A stretch of 64,000 nt of DNA from Streptomyces cyaneogriseus subsp. noncyanogenus (GTDB lineage: Bacteria > Actinomycetota > Actinomycetes > Streptomycetales > Streptomycetaceae). The notes under the pieces are model-generated. The model saw only the letters and a list, made by a program, of their open reading frames with translations. It was not told the origin of the DNA and ran no database searches. The DNA lies in NCBI RefSeq assembly GCF_000931445.1, contig NZ_CP010849.1:3906001-3970000 (forward strand), read 5' to 3'. The translations under genes were made by a program, and so were the position numbers. Positions 53,917 through 61,798 of this stretch are shown piece by piece; position 1 is the stretch's first letter; each line of letters begins with the position of its first letter.

Positions 53917-54551
53917 GCCGTGGCCCTGCCCACCACCGGGGCGAGCCCCGCCGACCTCGCCACCGCGCCCTCGTCACCGCACTCCGCCAGCCAGTTGGCC
54001 AGCATCCGGTGTCCGTGCTCGGTCAGTACCGACTCCGGGTGGAACTGCACGCCCTCGACGGGCAGTTCACGGTGGCGCAGGCCCATGATGATGCCGTCCC
54101 GCGTACGGGCCGTGACCTCCAGCTCGGCCGGCACGGTCGCGGGCTCGGCGGCCAGCGAGTGGTAGCGCGTCGCGGTGAAGGGCGAGGGCAGCCCGGCGAA
54201 GACGCCCTTGCCCTCGTGCTCCACCGGCGAGGTCTTGCCGTGCAGGAGCTGCGGCGCCCGGTCCACCACACCGCCGTACGCGACCTGCATCGACTGCATG
54301 CCGAGGCAGACGCCGAAGACGGGCACCCCGGTCGCGGCGCAGTGCCGCACCATGTCCACGCACACGCCGGCCTGCTCCGGCGCGCCGGGGCCGGGCGACA
54401 GCAGCACGCCGTCGAAGCCGTCCTGGGCGTGCGCGGTCGACACCTCGTCGTTGCGCAGCACCTCGCACTCGGCGCCCAGCTGATACAGGTACTGCACCAG
54501 GTTGAAGACGAAGCTGTCGTAGTTGTCGACGACGAGAATCCGTGCACTCAC
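53913..54551 (-). CDS. pabA: Aminodeoxychorismate/anthranilate synthase component II
   Basis: The 212-residue class I glutamine amidotransferase has the nucleophile C82 in GVCLGMQ and the His-Glu pair in QFHPES (H171, E173), with LSPGPGAPEQAG for chorismate-synthase partner contacts. It supplies ammonia to the PabB/TrpE subunit, encoded elsewhere. Its position next to division genes is conserved in actinobacteria (trpG/pabA near pknB in mycobacteria). The GTG start overlaps the upstream small gene by 4 bp. Confidence 0.95.
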   Translation of the reverse strand: MSARILVVDNYDSFVFNLVQYLYQLGAECEVLRNDEVSTAHAQDGFDGVLLSPGPGAPEQAGVCVDMVRHCAATGVPVFGVCLGMQSMQVAYGGVVDRAPQLLHGKTSPVEHEGKGVFAGLPSPFTATRYHSLAAEPATVPAELEVTARTRDGIIMGLRHRELPVEGVQFHPESVLTEHGHRMLANWLAECGDEGAVARSAGLAPVVGRATA

Positions 54552-54709
54552 TGGTTGTCCACCGTCACATCGTTGAAGGGCAGCAGCGGTTCGGCCCATG
54601 GGAAGACGTACTGGAACAGCACGTAGACCACGGCCAGCACCAGCACGATCGAGAGCAGCGCCTTCACCCACGCGTTCCCCGGCAGATGCCGCCAGATCCA
54701 GCCGTACAT
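54548..54709 (-). CDS. Small single-pass membrane protein
   Basis: The 53-residue protein starts at ATG 54709 after GAAGGGAC. It has one hydrophobic helix (about 16-36, ALLSIVLVLAVVYVLFQYVF) and a short end PWAEPLLPFNDVTVDNQ that faces outward. I do not know its function. It overlaps pabA by 4 bp. Its place between DUF881 and pabA in the crgA region suggests a division- or wall-related role. Confidence 0.8.
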   Translation of the reverse strand: MYGWIWRHLPGNAWVKALLSIVLVLAVVYVLFQYVFPWAEPLLPFNDVTVDNQ

Positions 54710-54824
54710 GCCGTCCCTTCCGTCGCACCACGGCACCAGACTCACGCCGTACGGGACCAGACTAACGGCGCCGGGCCTTCGATTCCTCGGCCTCCGCGGG
54801 CTGGACGGGATCCGTGCGCCGGGG

Positions 54825-55604
54825 TCACGTCACGGGCTGGGCGTAGTGCAGGTCGACCGCGCCGGAGTATCCCGGCAGCGTCACCTTCCCGTCCTCCCGG
54901 ACGTTCCATCCCAGGCCGTAGACGTTGACGTAGACCATGTAGTTCTGGATCGCCGGGGAGGCGGCGAGCGCCCGCTTCAGCTTCTCGGGGTCGCCGACCG
55001 CCGTGATCTTGTACGGCGGCGAGTAGACGCGGCCCTGGAGGATGAGGGTGTTGCCGACGCAGCGCACGGCGCTGGTCGAGATCAGCCTCTGGTCCATGAC
55101 CTTGATGCCCTGGGCGCCGCCCTGCCACAGGGCGTTCACCACGGCCTGGAGGTCCTGCTGGTGGATGACGAGGTAGTCGGGCTGCGGCTCGGGATAGCCG
55201 GGCAGCTTGGCGGTGGCGTTCGGCGGGGCGTCGTCGAGCGTGACGGTGATCGCCTCGCCCGTCAGCTTCTGGGTGCCGGCCTTCTCCTCCAGGTCCGCGA
55301 GCTTGTCGTCCTCGGCCTTCGTACTGCCGTCGTCGCGCTCGGCGAGGGATTCGATCTCGTGGCGCAGAGCCGCGTTGGACTCGTCGAGCCGGCCGTTGGC
55401 GCGGCTGCGCTCCTGGATGAGATCGGACAGCTTCAGCAAGGAGGTGTCCGTGCGGATATTGGTGCCTTTGGCAGTGTTGAAACTGGTGAAGAAAATGAGC
55501 CCCGCGAGAGCGAAGACGCCCACCGTGAGCACCCGCACGGGCCGGATTCGGCGCCTGCGGGCAGGGCTGGATCCCGCTGCGGGGAAGTCGGCAGAATTGC
55601 TCAA
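54825..55604 (-). CDS. DUF881-family membrane protein
   Basis: The 259-residue protein starts with TTG at 55604 (AGGAGATAAGGG upstream). It has a basic N-terminus, one transmembrane helix (about 24-44), a coiled coil (LLKLSDLIQERSRANGRLDESNAALRHEIESL) and a globular extracellular domain with VIHQQDLQAVVNALWQGGAQGIKVMDQRLISTSAVRCVGN in parts, the DUF881 hallmark. Function is unknown; its fixed position beside crgA and FtsL/DivIC-like topology suggest a divisome link (inference). Confidence 0.9.
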   Translation of the reverse strand: MSNSADFPAAGSSPARRRRIRPVRVLTVGVFALAGLIFFTSFNTAKGTNIRTDTSLLKLSDLIQERSRANGRLDESNAALRHEIESLAERDDGSTKAEDDKLADLEEKAGTQKLTGEAITVTLDDAPPNATAKLPGYPEPQPDYLVIHQQDLQAVVNALWQGGAQGIKVMDQRLISTSAVRCVGNTLILQGRVYSPPYKITAVGDPEKLKRALAASPAIQNYMVYVNVYGLGWNVREDGKVTLPGYSGAVDLHYAQPVT

Positions 55605-55745
55605 CGTACCCTTATCTCCTTCGGCGCCACGGAAGCACTACGCTAACGGACGCCCGGGGAGCGCCTTTCCGTCCCCTTGTACGTCGCCCCGAGCCCGACC
55701 CAGTTCCCTGCGCGGCCACGCAGCGCATCGACAGGAGAGACCCTC

Positions 55746-56000
55746 GTGCCGAAGTCACGTATCCGCAAGAAGGCCGACTACACGCCGCCGCCGGCGAAGC
55801 AGGCGACCGCCATCAAGATGAACAGCCGCGCCTGGGTCGCGCCGGTGATGCTGGCCATGTTCGTCATCGGGCTGGCCTGGATCGTCGTCTTCTACGTCAC
55901 CGACGGCTCGCTGCCCCTCGACAAGCTGGACAACTGGAACATCGTGGTCGGCTTCGGCTTCATCGCCGCCGGATTCGGTGTCTCCACGCAGTGGAAGTAG
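55746..56000 (+). CDS. crgA: Cell division/sporulation protein CrgA
   Basis: The 84-residue protein begins with GTG at 55746 after GGAGAGA. It has a basic N-terminus ([15 protein letters not shown]) and two transmembrane helices (about 32-51 and 63-80), the classical CrgA topology. CrgA coordinates FtsZ-ring assembly and septation in aerial hyphae and recruits FtsI-type PBPs in mycobacteria. It is divergent from DUF881 and followed by a region rich in DnaA boxes. Confidence 0.96.
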   Translation: MPKSRIRKKADYTPPPAKQATAIKMNSRAWVAPVMLAMFVIGLAWIVVFYVTDGSLPLDKLDNWNIVVGFGFIAAGFGVSTQWK

Positions 56001-56035
56001 CGGCCGCTTCTTCGTGAACACAGCTCTGCCCACGG

Positions 56036-56249
56036 CTATCCACTGAGTTATCCACAGCCGTTGTCCACAGTGGGGAAAAAGAACGACGATCTGTGGATAA
56101 CTCATCGGGGATTGACGCCGGTGTGACGGAACGACTGGTAACCGAAAACATGTTCGCCCCCTGCCTGACCTGCGGAAACGCTGGCCAGTGACAGGGGGCA
56201 CACCTGTTCCCGCACCGTGTGCACAAGAATCGCCACACGCTGTGGACAA
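56036..56249. promoter_or_regulatory. Cluster of DnaA boxes
   Basis: Perfect boxes TTATCCACA (56048-56056), TTGTCCACA (56061-56069), TGTGGATAA (56092-56100) and TGTGGACAA (56241-56249), with a weaker CTATCCACT at 56036-56044. The outer two of the first group lie in a perfect 13-bp inverted repeat GAGTTATCCACAG (56045-56057) and CTGTGGATAACTC (56091-56103). The region between crgA and the rhomboid gene has no coding potential and is less GC-rich than its surroundings. Confidence 0.8.
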
Positions 56250-56257
56250 CGCGCCGC

Positions 56258-57172
56258 TCAGGTGAGCTGGCTCGTCCTCAACAGGGCCAGCACGATGATC
56301 GCGGCGAGGACCAGCGCACAGGTGCCGTACTGGACCAGCGTCCGCCGCTCACGCGGGGCGTGCACCATGGCGTACCCGATCACCACACCGGCGACCAGGC
56401 CGCCGATATGGGCCTGCCAGGCGATGTTGAACCCGGGGCTGAAGGTGAAGACCAGGTTGATCGCCAGCAGGACGACCACCGGGCGCATGTCCTGGTTGAG
56501 GCGCCGCATGAGGACGGCGGTCGCGCCGAACAGGCCGAAGATCGCGCCGGAGGCGCCGAGCGAGGGCTGGTTCGGGGCGGCGATCAGATACGACAGCGCG
56601 CTTCCGGCCAGCCCGGAGAGGAAGTAGAGCGCGAGGTAGCGGGCACGGCCGAGGGCCGCCTCGAGCGGGCCGCCGATCCACCACAGGCTGAGCATGTTGA
56701 ACAGCACGTGCAGGGTGCTGCCGTGCAGGAACATCGAGGTCAGCAGCCGGTACCACTGCCCCTCGGCCACGCCTTCGACGGAGCCCAGCAGGGGGACGTA
56801 CGCCTGCCCGAGGAGGGTGAAGCGGTCGGTGAAGCGGTCGCCTACGGCTTGCTGCGCCAGGAACAGGGCGAGGTTGACGCCGATCAGCGCCTTGCTGACC
56901 AGGCGCGGGTCGGCCGTGAGGGTGCCGCCGGCCAGCGTGCGGGGCCGCGACGCGTCCGGCGCGTGCCCCGTGCCCGAGCCGCTGCGGACGCAGTCGGGGC
57001 ACTGGAAGCCCACGGAGGCGTCGACCATGCACTCGGGGCATATCGGCCGCTCACAGCGGGTGCAGCGGACGCCGGTCTCGCGGTCCGGGTGGCGATAGCA
57101 GGTGGGCAGGGACCGGGCGTCCTTCGGACCGGTGTCCTCCGGGCCCCGCGGGCTGCCTGGCGCCTGATCCAT
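56258..57172 (-). CDS. Rhomboid family intramembrane serine protease with N-terminal zinc-binding domain
   Basis: The 304-residue protein has an N-terminal cysteine-rich domain (C25, C37, C40, C45, C48, C58, C61, B-box/ribbon-like) and a six-TM rhomboid core with catalytic S208 (GASGAIFG) and H255 (AWQAHIGG), plus HGSTLHVLFNM. It cleaves membrane helices of unknown proteins. Start ATG 57172 is chosen over an ATG 27 bp upstream because of GAGGGGAT before it. The order crgA-rhomboid-cyclophilin is conserved in actinobacteria. Confidence 0.93.
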   Translation of the reverse strand: MDQAPGSPRGPEDTGPKDARSLPTCYRHPDRETGVRCTRCERPICPECMVDASVGFQCPDCVRSGSGTGHAPDASRPRTLAGGTLTADPRLVSKALIGVNLALFLAQQAVGDRFTDRFTLLGQAYVPLLGSVEGVAEGQWYRLLTSMFLHGSTLHVLFNMLSLWWIGGPLEAALGRARYLALYFLSGLAGSALSYLIAAPNQPSLGASGAIFGLFGATAVLMRRLNQDMRPVVVLLAINLVFTFSPGFNIAWQAHIGGLVAGVVIGYAMVHAPRERRTLVQYGTCALVLAAIIVLALLRTSQLT

Positions 57173-57262
57173 GAGATCCCCTCGGTCGTCTGCGGGCAAT
57201 GCGCCGCCCCGCTCATCCTTACGGACGAGCGGGGCGTTTGGTTCCCCCTGGGGGACTGGGAC

Positions 57263-57796
57263 TCAGCCCTCGCGCGTCTGGACGACGACCGACTCGATGA
57301 CGACGTCCTTGAGCGGACGGTCGGTGCGCGGGTTGGTCTGCGTGGTGGCGATGGCGTCCACGACCTTCTGGCTCTCGGCGTCGACGACCTCGCCGAAGAT
57401 CGTGTGCTTGCGGTTCAGCCACGTCGTCGGGGCGACGGTGATGAAGAACTGCGAGCCGTTGGTGCCCGGACCCGCGTTGGCCATCGCCAGCAGGTAGGGC
57501 TTGTCGAAGGACAGGTCCGGGTGGAACTCGTCCTCGAACTTGTACCCGGGACCGCCGGTGCCGTTGCCCAGCGGGTCGCCGCCCTGGATCATGAACCCGC
57601 TGATCACCCGGTGGAAGACCGTGCCGTCGTAGAGCCTGTCCGTGGACTTCTGGCCGGTGGCGGGGTGGGTCCACTCCCGCTCGCCCTGGGCGAGCTCGAC
57701 GAAGTTCTTGACCGTCTTGGGGGCGTGGTTCGGCAGGAGCCGGACGTCGATGTCGCCGTGGTTGGTCTTCAGGGTGGCGTAAAGCTGCTCAGCCAC
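57263..57796 (-). CDS. Cyclophilin-type peptidyl-prolyl isomerase
   Basis: The 177-residue cytoplasmic enzyme has the cyclophilin core (FHRVISGFMIQGGDPLGNGTGGPGYKFEDEF in pieces, ANAGPGTNGSQFFI, LNRKHTIFGEV) with the catalytic Arg in FHRV and the Gln in QFFI. There is no signal peptide. It accelerates proline isomerisation in folding. It starts with GTG at 57796. Corresponds in position to ppiA of mycobacteria. Confidence 0.95.
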   Translation of the reverse strand: MAEQLYATLKTNHGDIDVRLLPNHAPKTVKNFVELAQGEREWTHPATGQKSTDRLYDGTVFHRVISGFMIQGGDPLGNGTGGPGYKFEDEFHPDLSFDKPYLLAMANAGPGTNGSQFFITVAPTTWLNRKHTIFGEVVDAESQKVVDAIATTQTNPRTDRPLKDVVIESVVVQTREG

Positions 57797-58275
57797 GATC
57801 TGCCTTCCGTTGTCTTCCTGTGACTCCCTGATCCTCGCACGCCCCGCGCCGCTCGTCGTCCGGCAGGCGCTTCCGGCCCGCCGCCCACTCGTGTCACCGC
57901 GTGGTCACGGCACGGATCACGACGTGGATCACGGGATGGATCACGGTACGGGTGACGGAGTGGGCACGGCGGAATTCCTGACCGGAAAGAGCGGGTCGGG
58001 CGCGCGGCGGGACGATCCGTGGCATTGTCGACGACAAGCTCCCGTTGCTCCTTGTTCATCCGCCCTTGCGGCTGATCCGCTCTCCGCACCGTTTCGTCGC
58101 GGATCGGCCGGGATGACGCGGTTGACCCGAGTGATCGGGGACGGCCAGTGATGAAGCGGAGCCGGGGCTGGTGACCCGGATGCCCGTCCACGCATGCCTG
58201 GCGCTGCGACGGCAGGCATGATCCGTAAAAGGGTGGAAAGTCGAATTACCGTACGCCACCGAGGAGGAGGAACCC
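57797..58275. other. Intergenic region with GATCACG repeats
   Basis: No convincing gene in 479 bp. At 57911-57958 there are three to four imperfect copies of a ~12-bp unit around GGATCACG, followed by a related GGGTGACGG. The right part must hold the promoter of the DUF5324 gene; GGAGGAGGAAC before 58276 is its ribosome site. Confidence 0.5.
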
Positions 58276-58992
58276 GTGACCCGCATCGACAGCGTGCGCG
58301 CCGCGACCGGTTCGGCGAAGGACAGCGTGCTGCACGCCGCGGACGTGGTGGCGCCCTACGCCGACACGGCCAAGGAGAGGGCCGCCCACTACGCACACGA
58401 GGCACGCGTACGGCTGGCGCCCAAGGTGTCGCAGGCCACCGGACAGGCCCGACTCCAGTACGGCGCGTATGTCGCGCCGCGTCTGGAGATGGCCCGTGCC
58501 CAGGCCCTCGCCCATGTGCCGCCCAAGGTCGACCTGGCCGCCCATGAGGCCGCCATCCGTACCCGCAAGGCCGCCCGGCAGGCGGCCGACTACTCCCGGC
58601 CGGTGATCGAGCAGGCGGTGGCCGCGGCCGGACCCGTCCGGGACGAGGCCGCAGCGCGTGGTGTCGCCGCGCTGGCCGCCCTGCGCGGCCAGGTCTCGGC
58701 CAAGGACATCCAGAAGCTCGTCCGCAAGCAGGAGCGGCGGGCGAAGACCGGCCGGGTCGTCAAGGTCCTGGCGATCGTCGGCGTCGTCGCCGGGGGCGCC
58801 TTCGCCGCCTGGAAGTGGTGGGACAAGCAGGCCAACCCGGACTGGCTGGTGGAGCCGCCGGCGGCCACGGAGGTCCCCGAGACCGGCGGCGGCCTGACCT
58901 CGGTGGACGGCACCGGTCAGCCCGTGCTGGACCCTGAGGTCCAGGCCAAGCAGGCCGAGGAGGAGTCCTCCGACCGCGACGAGCAGCGCTGA
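58276..58992 (+). CDS. DUF5324-family membrane protein
   Basis: The 238-residue protein is Ala-rich and largely helical: an amphipathic N-half with regularly spaced Tyr and Lys (DSVLHAADVVAPYADTAKERAAHYAHEARVRLAP) that looks like an apolipoprotein-type surface helix, a single transmembrane helix (about 161-178) and an acidic C-terminal tail (EEESSDRDEQR). Streptomycete-specific family of unknown function. It starts with GTG and is monocistronic. Confidence 0.85.
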   Translation: MTRIDSVRAATGSAKDSVLHAADVVAPYADTAKERAAHYAHEARVRLAPKVSQATGQARLQYGAYVAPRLEMARAQALAHVPPKVDLAAHEAAIRTRKAARQAADYSRPVIEQAVAAAGPVRDEAAARGVAALAALRGQVSAKDIQKLVRKQERRAKTGRVVKVLAIVGVVAGGAFAAWKWWDKQANPDWLVEPPAATEVPETGGGLTSVDGTGQPVLDPEVQAKQAEEESSDRDEQR

Positions 58993-59088
58993 GACCGACC
59001 GCCGTTCCGAGACCGGCTTCACCCGGGGGCGTCCCTGATGCACAGGGGCGCCCCGTTTCGCGGGCCCGCCCGGCCGCGGGCCGGGGGC

Positions 59089-59102
59089 GTTTCACGTGAA
59101 AC
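59089..59102. promoter_or_regulatory. parS: parS site (ParB binding)
   Basis: GTTTCACGTGAAAC, a perfect 14-bp palindrome identical to the site at 20567, in the intergenic region between the DUF5324 gene and tRNA-Ala. Confidence 0.92.
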
Positions 59103-59176
59103 CCGATGCCCGTCGCCGGGATACCGGGCCTCTCTCCTCCTGCCTCTCCCCGTCCTCCCCCTTCACAGAACAAAGC

Positions 59177-59213
59177 GACCCCCTTGACCGCGTTTGCGCT
59201 GGTCAAGGGGGTC
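59177..59213 (-). terminator. Terminator of tRNA-Ala
   Basis: Perfect 13-bp stem GACCCCCTTGACC/GGTCAAGGGGGTC with an 11-nt loop, 9 bp beyond the tRNA end. Confidence 0.88.
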
Positions 59214-59221
59214 TTTCGAGG

Positions 59222-59294
59222 TGGAGCCTAGGGGAGTCGAACCCCTGACATCTGCCATGCAAAGACAGCGCTCTACCAACTGAGCTAAGGCCCC
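59222..59294 (-). tRNA. tRNA-Ala (anticodon TGC)
   Basis: 73-nt cloverleaf: acceptor GGGGCCT/AGGCTCC with the alanine identity pair G3-U70, D-arm GCTC-AGTTGGTA-GAGC, anticodon loop TTTGCAT (anticodon TGC) and T-arm AGGGG-TTCGACT-CCCCT. CCA is not encoded. Confidence 0.97.
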
Positions 59295-59475
59295 GAAAGG
59301 GAGCGACCGACCGGAAGAACCACGCAGCCGACGGGCGCCGCAGAACAGAGTACCGGGTCTCCCCCCGTATCTCGCAAAAGGATTGGGGGTCCCGATGAAC
59401 GACCACGCTCCGTAAGATGCTCCGCGTGGTTCGCTGGAGCGAACCACCGTTTTGGGGAAGCGATGGGGAGACGCA

Positions 59476-60024
59476 ATGGACGCCGCACAGCAGGAAGCCA
59501 CCGCAAGAGCGCGGGAACTGCAGCGGAGCTGGTACGGGGAGCCGTTGGGGGCGCTCTTCCGTAGGCTGATCGACGACCTGGGGCTCAACCAGGCCCGGCT
59601 GGCGGGGGTACTGGGGCTGTCGGCACCGATGCTCTCGCAGCTCATGAGCGGGCAGCGGGCGAAGATCGGCAACCCCGCGGTGGTCCAGCGGGTGCAGTTG
59701 CTGCAGGACCTGGCGGGCCAGGTGGCGGACGGCAGCGTCAGCGCGGCCGAGGCGACCGAGCGCATGGAGGAGATCAAGAAGTCCCAGGGGGGCTCGGTCC
59801 TCAGCAACACCACGCAGAGCACGAACAGTTCGGGAGCGCCGACGGTCAAGCGGGTGGTCCGTGAGATCCAGTCGCTGCTGCGTTCCGTGGCCGCCGCCGG
59901 AGACATCATCGAGGCGGCGGACTCCCTTGCCCCGACCCACCCGGAGCTTGCCGAGTTCCTCCGGGTGTACGGCGCCGGCCGCACCTCCGATGCGGTCGCG
60001 CACTACCAGTCCCACCAGAGCTGA
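59476..60024 (+). CDS. Helix-turn-helix DNA-binding protein
   Basis: The 182-residue protein has an XRE-like HTH near residues 28-80 (LFRRLIDDLGLNQARLAGVLGLSAPMLSQLMSGQRAKIGNPAVVQRVQLLQDL), a Ser/Thr/Asn-rich linker (VLSNTTQSTNSSG) that could be phosphorylated, and a C-terminal helical part ending in a small dimerisation-like domain. Start ATG 59476 follows GGGGAGA; an ATG 24 bp upstream is less likely. The next gene is a Ser/Thr kinase in the same direction, 120 bp away, and may act on it (inference). Confidence 0.88.
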   Translation: MDAAQQEATARARELQRSWYGEPLGALFRRLIDDLGLNQARLAGVLGLSAPMLSQLMSGQRAKIGNPAVVQRVQLLQDLAGQVADGSVSAAEATERMEEIKKSQGGSVLSNTTQSTNSSGAPTVKRVVREIQSLLRSVAAAGDIIEAADSLAPTHPELAEFLRVYGAGRTSDAVAHYQSHQS

Positions 60025-60144
60025 TCCACGGACCCGGCCGCTGGGGGGCGCCGGGAACCGTGCGAGGGGGAGTCGTATCGCTCATCGCGGGGGAGGCAAC
60101 GGGGAGGACCGCGGGGTGCCGAGGGGGAGGAGCGACGCACAGCC

Positions 60145-61719
60145 ATGGGTGAGGTCTTCGCCGGCCGGTACGAACTGGTCGATCCGATCGGACGGGGTGC
60201 GTCCGGTGCCGTCTGGCGCGCCTGGGACCACCGGCGCCGGCGCTATGTGGCCGCCAAGGTGCTCCAGCAGAGCGACGCTCACGCGCTGCTGCGGTTCGTC
60301 CGCGAACAGGCGCTGCGCATCGACCACCCCCATGTGCTCGCTCCCGCCAGTTGGGCCGCCGACGACGACAAGGTCCTGTTCACCATGGATCTGGTCGCCG
60401 GCGGTTCCGTGGCCCACCTGGTGGGGGACTACGGCCCCTTGCCGCCCGCCTTCGCCTGCGTCCTGCTCGACCAGCTCCTCTCCGGGCTGGCCGCGGTGCA
60501 CGGGGAGGGTGTCGTGCACCGCGACATCAAGCCCGCCAACCTGCTGCTGGAAGCCACCGGCACGGGGCGTCCGCGGCTGCGCCTGTCCGACTTCGGCATC
60601 GCGATGCGGCTGGGCGAGCCGCGGCTGACCGAGGCCGACCTCGTGGTGGGGACACCCGGCTATCTCGCACCCGAGCAGATGAGGGGAGCGGAACCCGATT
60701 TCCCCGCCGATCTGTTCGCCGTCGGCCTGGTGGCCCTGCATCTGCTGGAAGGCGCCAGACCGGACACCAAGGCGCTCGTGCGGTACTTCACCGACCACGG
60801 GACGCCGGGAGCGCCCAAGGGCGTTCCCGAACCGCTGTGGCAGGTCGTCGCCACGCTTCTGCAACCGGATCCGCAGGCGAGGTTCCGCACGGCGACCGGT
60901 GCCCGCAAGGCGCTGGCCGCCGCCGCGGAACTCCTGCCGGAGCCCGGACCCGACGACGAGATCATCGAGATCTTCGACCAAGTCGGCCCGCTGCCACCGG
61001 GGTTCGGCCCGCACGGCCCCTTCGTGACCGCCCCGGGCGTGACCGTGACGGCGGGAGCCTCCGGGCCGGGGAGCAGGGGAGTGCCGTCCCCCGCGCCGGA
61101 ACGGGGAGCGCCGGGTTTCGGCGGGCCGAGCGGCGAGGGCGCCCCCGCGGCCGGCGCCGGGGACCGCGCGGCGGGCGGCGCTGGGTCGGGTGGCGTTGGG
61201 TCGGGCAGCGCTGGGTCGGGTGGCGCTGGGGCGGCCCCGCCCCTCCCGGTCGGTGACGGCCGCGCCCGACCGGACGGAGGGCCGGACCCACGGCCCGGGC
61301 CCTCCGTGACCTCACCCGTATGGGGTACCGCCCGGCCGGACACCGGCGCCCACCGCCTGCCGCCCCCTCCCGGCCCCGTCGTGGAGAACACGCCGGCACC
61401 CCCGCTCCCGTACCCCCGCCAAGAAACCGCCGGTGCCTCGCCCCAAGCCCCTGGGTATCCGGCCTTCCGCCCGCCGCAGGCACCCTCCCGCCCCGCTCCC
61501 GCCGCCCCCGTGCCACCGGAGGCCCACCCCCGGGCCGACGCCCCTACCGCTCCGTACACCGTGCAGCCCTACCGTGTCTCCCCCGCCGCCCCGGCGCTGC
61601 CGCGGCACCGCGCGGCCCGGCGCCGACGCACCGTCCCCCCGGCCGGCGTGACCGTCCCGGTGCTGCTCCTCGCCCTGGTCTGCTACGCGGTGGGCTTCTG
61701 GGCGCTGAGCCGCCTCTGA
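60145..61719 (+). CDS. Ser/Thr protein kinase with C-terminal membrane anchor
   Basis: The 524-residue protein has a kinase domain (8-270: IGRGASGAVW, K38, HRD 125-127, DFG 149-151, GTPGYLAPEQ). About 230 residues of Gly/Pro/Ala-rich linker follow, including a GSGG-type repeat, and the protein ends with a single transmembrane helix (about 502-521) and only three residues beyond, i.e. a tail-anchored kinase with no outside sensor domain. The signal must come from the cytoplasm or membrane. ATG 60145 has GGGGGAGGAG upstream. Confidence 0.92.
   Translation: MGEVFAGRYELVDPIGRGASGAVWRAWDHRRRRYVAAKVLQQSDAHALLRFVREQALRIDHPHVLAPASWAADDDKVLFTMDLVAGGSVAHLVGDYGPLPPAFACVLLDQLLSGLAAVHGEGVVHRDIKPANLLLEATGTGRPRLRLSDFGIAMRLGEPRLTEADLVVGTPGYLAPEQMRGAEPDFPADLFAVGLVALHLLEGARPDTKALVRYFTDHGTPGAPKGVPEPLWQVVATLLQPDPQARFRTATGARKALAAAAELLPEPGPDDEIIEIFDQVGPLPPGFGPHGPFVTAPGVTVTAGASGPGSRGVPSPAPERGAPGFGGPSGEGAPAAGAGDRAAGGAGSGGVGSGSAGSGGAGAAPPLPVGDGRARPDGGPDPRPGPSVTSPVWGTARPDTGAHRLPPPPGPVVENTPAPPLPYPRQETAGASPQAPGYPAFRPPQAPSRPAPAAPVPPEAHPRADAPTAPYTVQPYRVSPAAPALPRHRAARRRRTVPPAGVTVPVLLLALVCYAVGFWALSRL
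61177..61236 (+). repeat. 15-bp coding repeat (Gly/Ser)
   Basis: Four imperfect copies of GGCGCTGGGTCGGGT in the kinase linker, encoding (G/S)(A/V)GSG-type pentapeptides. Confidence 0.9.
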
Positions 61720-61798
61720 TCGCGCGCCCGCCCGGCAGCGGGCCCGGAAACGCCCGGCACCGGGGCCCAAGACGCCCGCGCCGCTCCTGGGACCGCTC

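Noticed and set aside
56036-56249. DnaA-box cluster taken as oriC
   Set aside because: Streptomyces oriC has many more boxes and lies between dnaA and dnaN, which are not in the window. A titration or regulatory site is more likely.
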